8,262 nt of DNA. It comes from Sediminibacterium sp. Lineage in GTDB: Bacteria; Bacteroidota; Bacteroidia; Chitinophagales; Chitinophagaceae. Location of the stretch: assembly GCA_030832695.1 (NCBI GenBank), contig JAURIP010000059.1:1-8262 (forward strand), given 5' to 3'. The number at the start of each line of letters is the position of its first letter. Within the stretch, counting starts at the first letter, position 1. The notes under the pieces are model-generated. The model searched no databases, had not been told where the DNA came from, and was given only the letters and a program-made list of their open reading frames with translations. Both the position numbers and the translations under genes were made by a program. This document shows positions 6,840-8,262 of this stretch, piece after piece.

Positions 6840-8262
6840 TTAAGCGGAGGCTTTAATATCGATGACCTGCATTTGCACGGTTTGAGTACCCTGCCATTCA
6901 TTTAATTGTAATTGAAACACTAGGTCAAAGGGTTTTCCGGACTTAATGAGGTCGATATGTTGGGGCATATTATAGCCGATACCTTTGACTGTATTTTGTC
7001 CTTGAATGACATGAAAACTAATATGCGCCTCTTTTACTAATTTGGTATAGCCGGCATCACGAACACTCTTCGCTAAAAATATCGGTCGTACATTATCTGG
7101 TCCATAAGGTTCCATTTGACTGATAATTTGAAAAAAGTTCATATTGATGTGATCCAAGGGTAATATGGAATTGATAGCGATTTCAGGGGTCAGCTGTTCA
7201 ATGGTGATTCTTTCAGCGACTGCATTTTCAAAAGCAATTTTGAACGGTTCAAGTTGATCAACTGCCATGGTCATACCTGCCGCAGCAAAGTGACCACCAT
7301 AGCCTATTAAATGTGCACGACATGCATGAAGTGCTTCATATAAATTAAATCCCAATACACTGCGCGCGCTTCCGGTAATGACATCTCCACTTTGGGTTAG
7401 CACAATGGTAGGTTTGTAATGTTTTTCAATTAATCTACTTGCTACAATACCTACCACGCCTTTATGCCAATGTGCTTGAAAAACCACAGACGATTTTTTG
7501 GTTACATGCGCAGGGTCCATTTCAATTTGGAGCAATGCCTCTTCTGAAATACTAGTATCCGCTTCTCGTCTGTCTAAATTATCCTGTTGTAATAAGGAGG
7601 CAATGGCTAAAGCGCTTGAATAATCTTTTTCTATAAATAATTGTACTGCTTTTTTTGCGTCATCCATTCTGCCTGCCGCATTAATCCGCGGCGCTACTGC
7701 AAAAACTAAGTTGCTAATTTTTAAGGGTGTAATTTGTTTGGCCAATTCCATCAGCGCTAAAATGCCAAAGCAGGGGGATTGATTTACTTTTTGTAAACCA
7801 TAAAAAGCCAATGTTCTATTTTCATCTGTAAGTGGAACAATATCCGCAGCAATCGCGGTGGCTACTAAATCCAAATATTGCAAATAGGATTCAGGTGGCA
7901 AATTATAAGTGTCCGCAAGGGCCGATATTAATTTAAATACCACGCCGCATCCACAAAGTTCTTTGTATGGATAATTGCAATCCACTTGTTTCGGATTAAG
8001 GATGGCAATTGCAGGTGGTAAAATGGTGTCAGGTAAATGGTGATCGCAAATAATAAATGCAATACCTAATTCTTTTGCATAAGTGATGAGTTCAATGGAT
8101 TTAATACCGCAATCCACTGAAATGATTAAATCAATATTATTTTCTTTCGCAAAGTCAATTCCTATTTTAGAAATACCATAGCCCTCTCTATATCTATGTG
8201 GAATATAATAATCAATATGGGGCGACAATGTTTTTAAAAACTGGTACAAAGTAGCAACCGAA
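6840..8262 (-). CDS. recJ: single-stranded-DNA-specific exonuclease RecJ, C-terminal part (5' end outside window)
   Basis: RecJ is a 5'-3' single-strand DNA exonuclease of the DHH phosphoesterase superfamily that acts in recombination and mismatch/base-excision repair. The window holds 473 codons; the frame stays open through the right edge (SVATLYQFL...), where it meets the end of motif I (DYDVDGTTSV in the family). Compared with a usual 560-580 residues, roughly 90-100 N-terminal residues are missing. Visible motifs: SVDCG (8120-8106), the DHH metal-binding triad (8045-8037), the DIVPLTDENR aspartate (7844-7842), APRINAAGRM, LDRRE, then the DHHA1 domain with HKGVVGIVASRL, GSARS (7373-7359) and GGH (7298-7290). 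An OB-fold region with MEPYGPDNVRPIF follows and the protein ends DIKASA. A TTG at 8249-8247 is an internal leucine codon, not the start. No sign of disruption is visible. Confidence 0.96.
   Translation of the reverse strand, partial: SVATLYQFLKTLSPHIDYYIPHRYREGYGISKIGIDFAKENNIDLIISVDCGIKSIELITYAKELGIAFIICDHHLPDTILPPAIAILNPKQVDCNYPYKELCGCGVVFKLISALADTYNLPPESYLQYLDLVATAIAADIVPLTDENRTLAFYGLQKVNQSPCFGILALMELAKQITPLKISNLVFAVAPRINAAGRMDDAKKAVQLFIEKDYSSALAIASLLQQDNLDRREADTSISEEALLQIEMDPAHVTKKSSVVFQAHWHKGVVGIVASRLIEKHYKPTIVLTQSGDVITGSARSVLGFNLYEALHACRAHLIGYGGHFAAAGMTMAVDQLEPFKIAFENAVAERITIEQLTPEIAINSILPLDHINMNFFQIISQMEPYGPDNVRPIFLAKSVRDAGYTKLVKEAHISFHVIQGQNTVKGIGYNMPQHIDLIKSGKPFDLVFQLQLNEWQGTQTVQMQVIDIKASA

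Noticed and set aside
8247..8249. RecJ starting at TTG 8249.
   Set aside because: The frame is open to the window edge and the upstream residues SVAT continue RecJ motif I, so this is an internal leucine.

Overview
The window looks like chromosomal DNA from a member of the Bacteroidota, probably the Chitinophagaceae or a relative. The evidence is the AT-rich composition, the A-rich translation starts without clear Shine-Dalgarno sequences, signal peptides ending in -AQ, a DUF5689 lipoprotein, an outer-membrane barrel of the Bacteroidota TonB-receptor type, and a Bacteroidota-style HtpG. The taxon is an inference from protein style; no rRNA is present.

Layout, left to right. The left edge (1-56, minus) carries the first codons of rpsF, encoding ribosomal protein S6, which runs off the window. 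Its leader (57-154) holds two perfect small hairpins. Next on the minus strand (155-1315) is an exported endonuclease/exonuclease/phosphatase (EEP) family enzyme. A 121-bp divergent intergenic region follows. On the plus strand comes a likely two-gene operon: a TonB-dependent-receptor-like outer-membrane barrel without the usual N-terminal extension (1437-3890), then a DUF5689 lipoprotein with OB-fold-like features (3933-4778). After them, plus strand, is htpG, the bacterial Hsp90 (4854-6728). A perfect 12-bp-stem hairpin (6784-6817) separates it from the convergent recJ gene (6840 to the right edge, minus), whose 5' end lies outside the window.

The housekeeping genes rpsF, htpG and recJ flank a three-gene surface module: exported EEP enzyme, barrel and OB-like lipoprotein. 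My reading, which is inference, is that the module handles an extracellular phosphoester or nucleic-acid substrate. The lipoprotein and the EEP protein together resemble a split version of the OB-fold plus EEP architecture of ExeM/NucH-type extracellular nucleases, with the barrel as a possible uptake or display partner. I see no tRNA, rRNA, CRISPR array, insertion sequence, integrase or phage gene. No stretch above 300 bases lacks a gene; the longest gap is the 121-bp divergent region.
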